A stretch of DNA of 62,932 nucleotides, taken from positions 1 to 62,932 of the forward strand of contig JAGTSE010000019.1 in assembly GCA_018261615.1 (NCBI GenBank). The letters run 5' to 3'. Source of the stretch: Pseudomonadota bacterium. GTDB taxonomy: Bacteria; Pseudomonadota; Gammaproteobacteria; Enterobacterales; Enterobacteriaceae. Under the pieces are notes generated by a model. It was not told the origin of the DNA. It worked only from the letters and a program-made list of their open reading frames with translations, and searched no databases. The position numbers were made by a program, and so were the translations under genes. Shown here one piece after another: positions 62,836 through 62,932 of this stretch (position 1 is its first letter; every line of letters begins with the position of its first letter).

Positions 62836-62932
62836 GAGCCTGTACATAGATTTGTGTAATTGCCTGATTTTGATATGTTCAATTCACCATCAAATGAAGG
62901 TTAATGTATGGACGAAAAACAGTTGCAAGCTC
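62836..62932 (+). mobile_element. Left end of an IS256-family insertion sequence (partial)
   Basis: From about 62,836 the sequence GAGCCTGTACATAGATTTGT looks like a terminal inverted repeat. A transposase start follows at 62,908. The right end lies outside the window, so the exact boundary and target duplication cannot be fixed. Confidence 0.6.
62908..62932 (+). CDS. IS256-family transposase, N-terminal codons only
   Basis: ATG at 62908 behind GAAGG starts MDEKQLQA, the N-terminus of many enterobacterial IS256-type (DDE, Mutator-like) transposases. Only 8 codons are within the window. The call rests on this short match and the upstream end-like sequence. Confidence 0.6.

Overview
The window is a chromosomal segment from a member of the Enterobacteriaceae. 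Nearly every core gene is a close relative of its Escherichia coli counterpart, and the order follows the E. coli ybaA-to-argU interval: ybaA, ylaC, maa, hha-tomB, acrB-acrA/acrR, mscK, rsmS-priC, apt, dnaX-ybaB-recR, htpG, adk, hemH, gsk, ybaL, fsr, ushA, ybaK, ybaP, copA/cueR, ybbJ-qmcA, cnoX, ybbO, tesA/ybbA-ybbP, selU, purEK, lpxH-ppiB, cysS, ybcJ-folD, argU. Protein divergence, a lacI-lacZ pair beside ybaA, and the absence of aes, ybaQ, fetAB, rhsD, the allantoin genes and the sfm fimbrial genes at their E. coli positions argue against E. coli itself. A Kosakonia/Enterobacter-type genome is my best guess, by inference only.

Left part (1-11,500): lacI-lacZ with no permease gene beside it; ybaA; a flavin-reductase-like gene; the 3' ruin of pdeB (ylaB); a deletion-scarred operon in which a 2-oxoglutarate oxygenase gene runs almost directly into a MetI-type permease gene; the zinc-independent ribosomal protein pair rpmE2-rpmJ2 behind a Zur-type box; a divergent GNAT acetyltransferase/MocR-regulator pair; then ylaC, maa, hha and tomB. 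Middle (11,500-30,700): the AcrAB efflux system with its repressor, MscK, the DNA-replication and repair genes, and htpG-adk-hemH-gsk. Between gsk and ybaL sits a hipBA toxin-antitoxin unit preceded by five 20-bp operator-like palindromes at an exact 28-bp pitch.

Right part (32,400-60,440): potassium/proton antiport, fosmidomycin efflux, periplasmic nucleotide salvage, copper export with its sensor, the YbbN/TesA/YbbAP cluster, purine synthesis and CysS. A MalI/MalX-like regulator-plus-PTS pair then lies beside a decayed ybcI. The conserved chromosome ends at argU, tRNA-Arg(UCU). Beyond it (60,441-62,932) is accessory DNA: a frameshifted tyrosine-integrase remnant against the tRNA 3' end, an unknown ORF, short dispersed repeats, a DUF3289-type gene split at a run of five C, a DUF943 gene, and the left end of an IS256-family element cut by the window edge.

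The feature I find most unusual is a modular repeat with copies at 1-98, 21,439-21,594 and 37,391-37,662. It has TATACCC/GGGTATA-like ends and a chain of internal hairpins, two of which are the same module with compensatory stem changes. One copy has replaced the middle of ybaN. The window also carries two programmed -1 frameshift sites of known type (dnaX and copA) and remnants of at least five broken genes (pdeB, ybaN, a porin, ybcI, an integrase).
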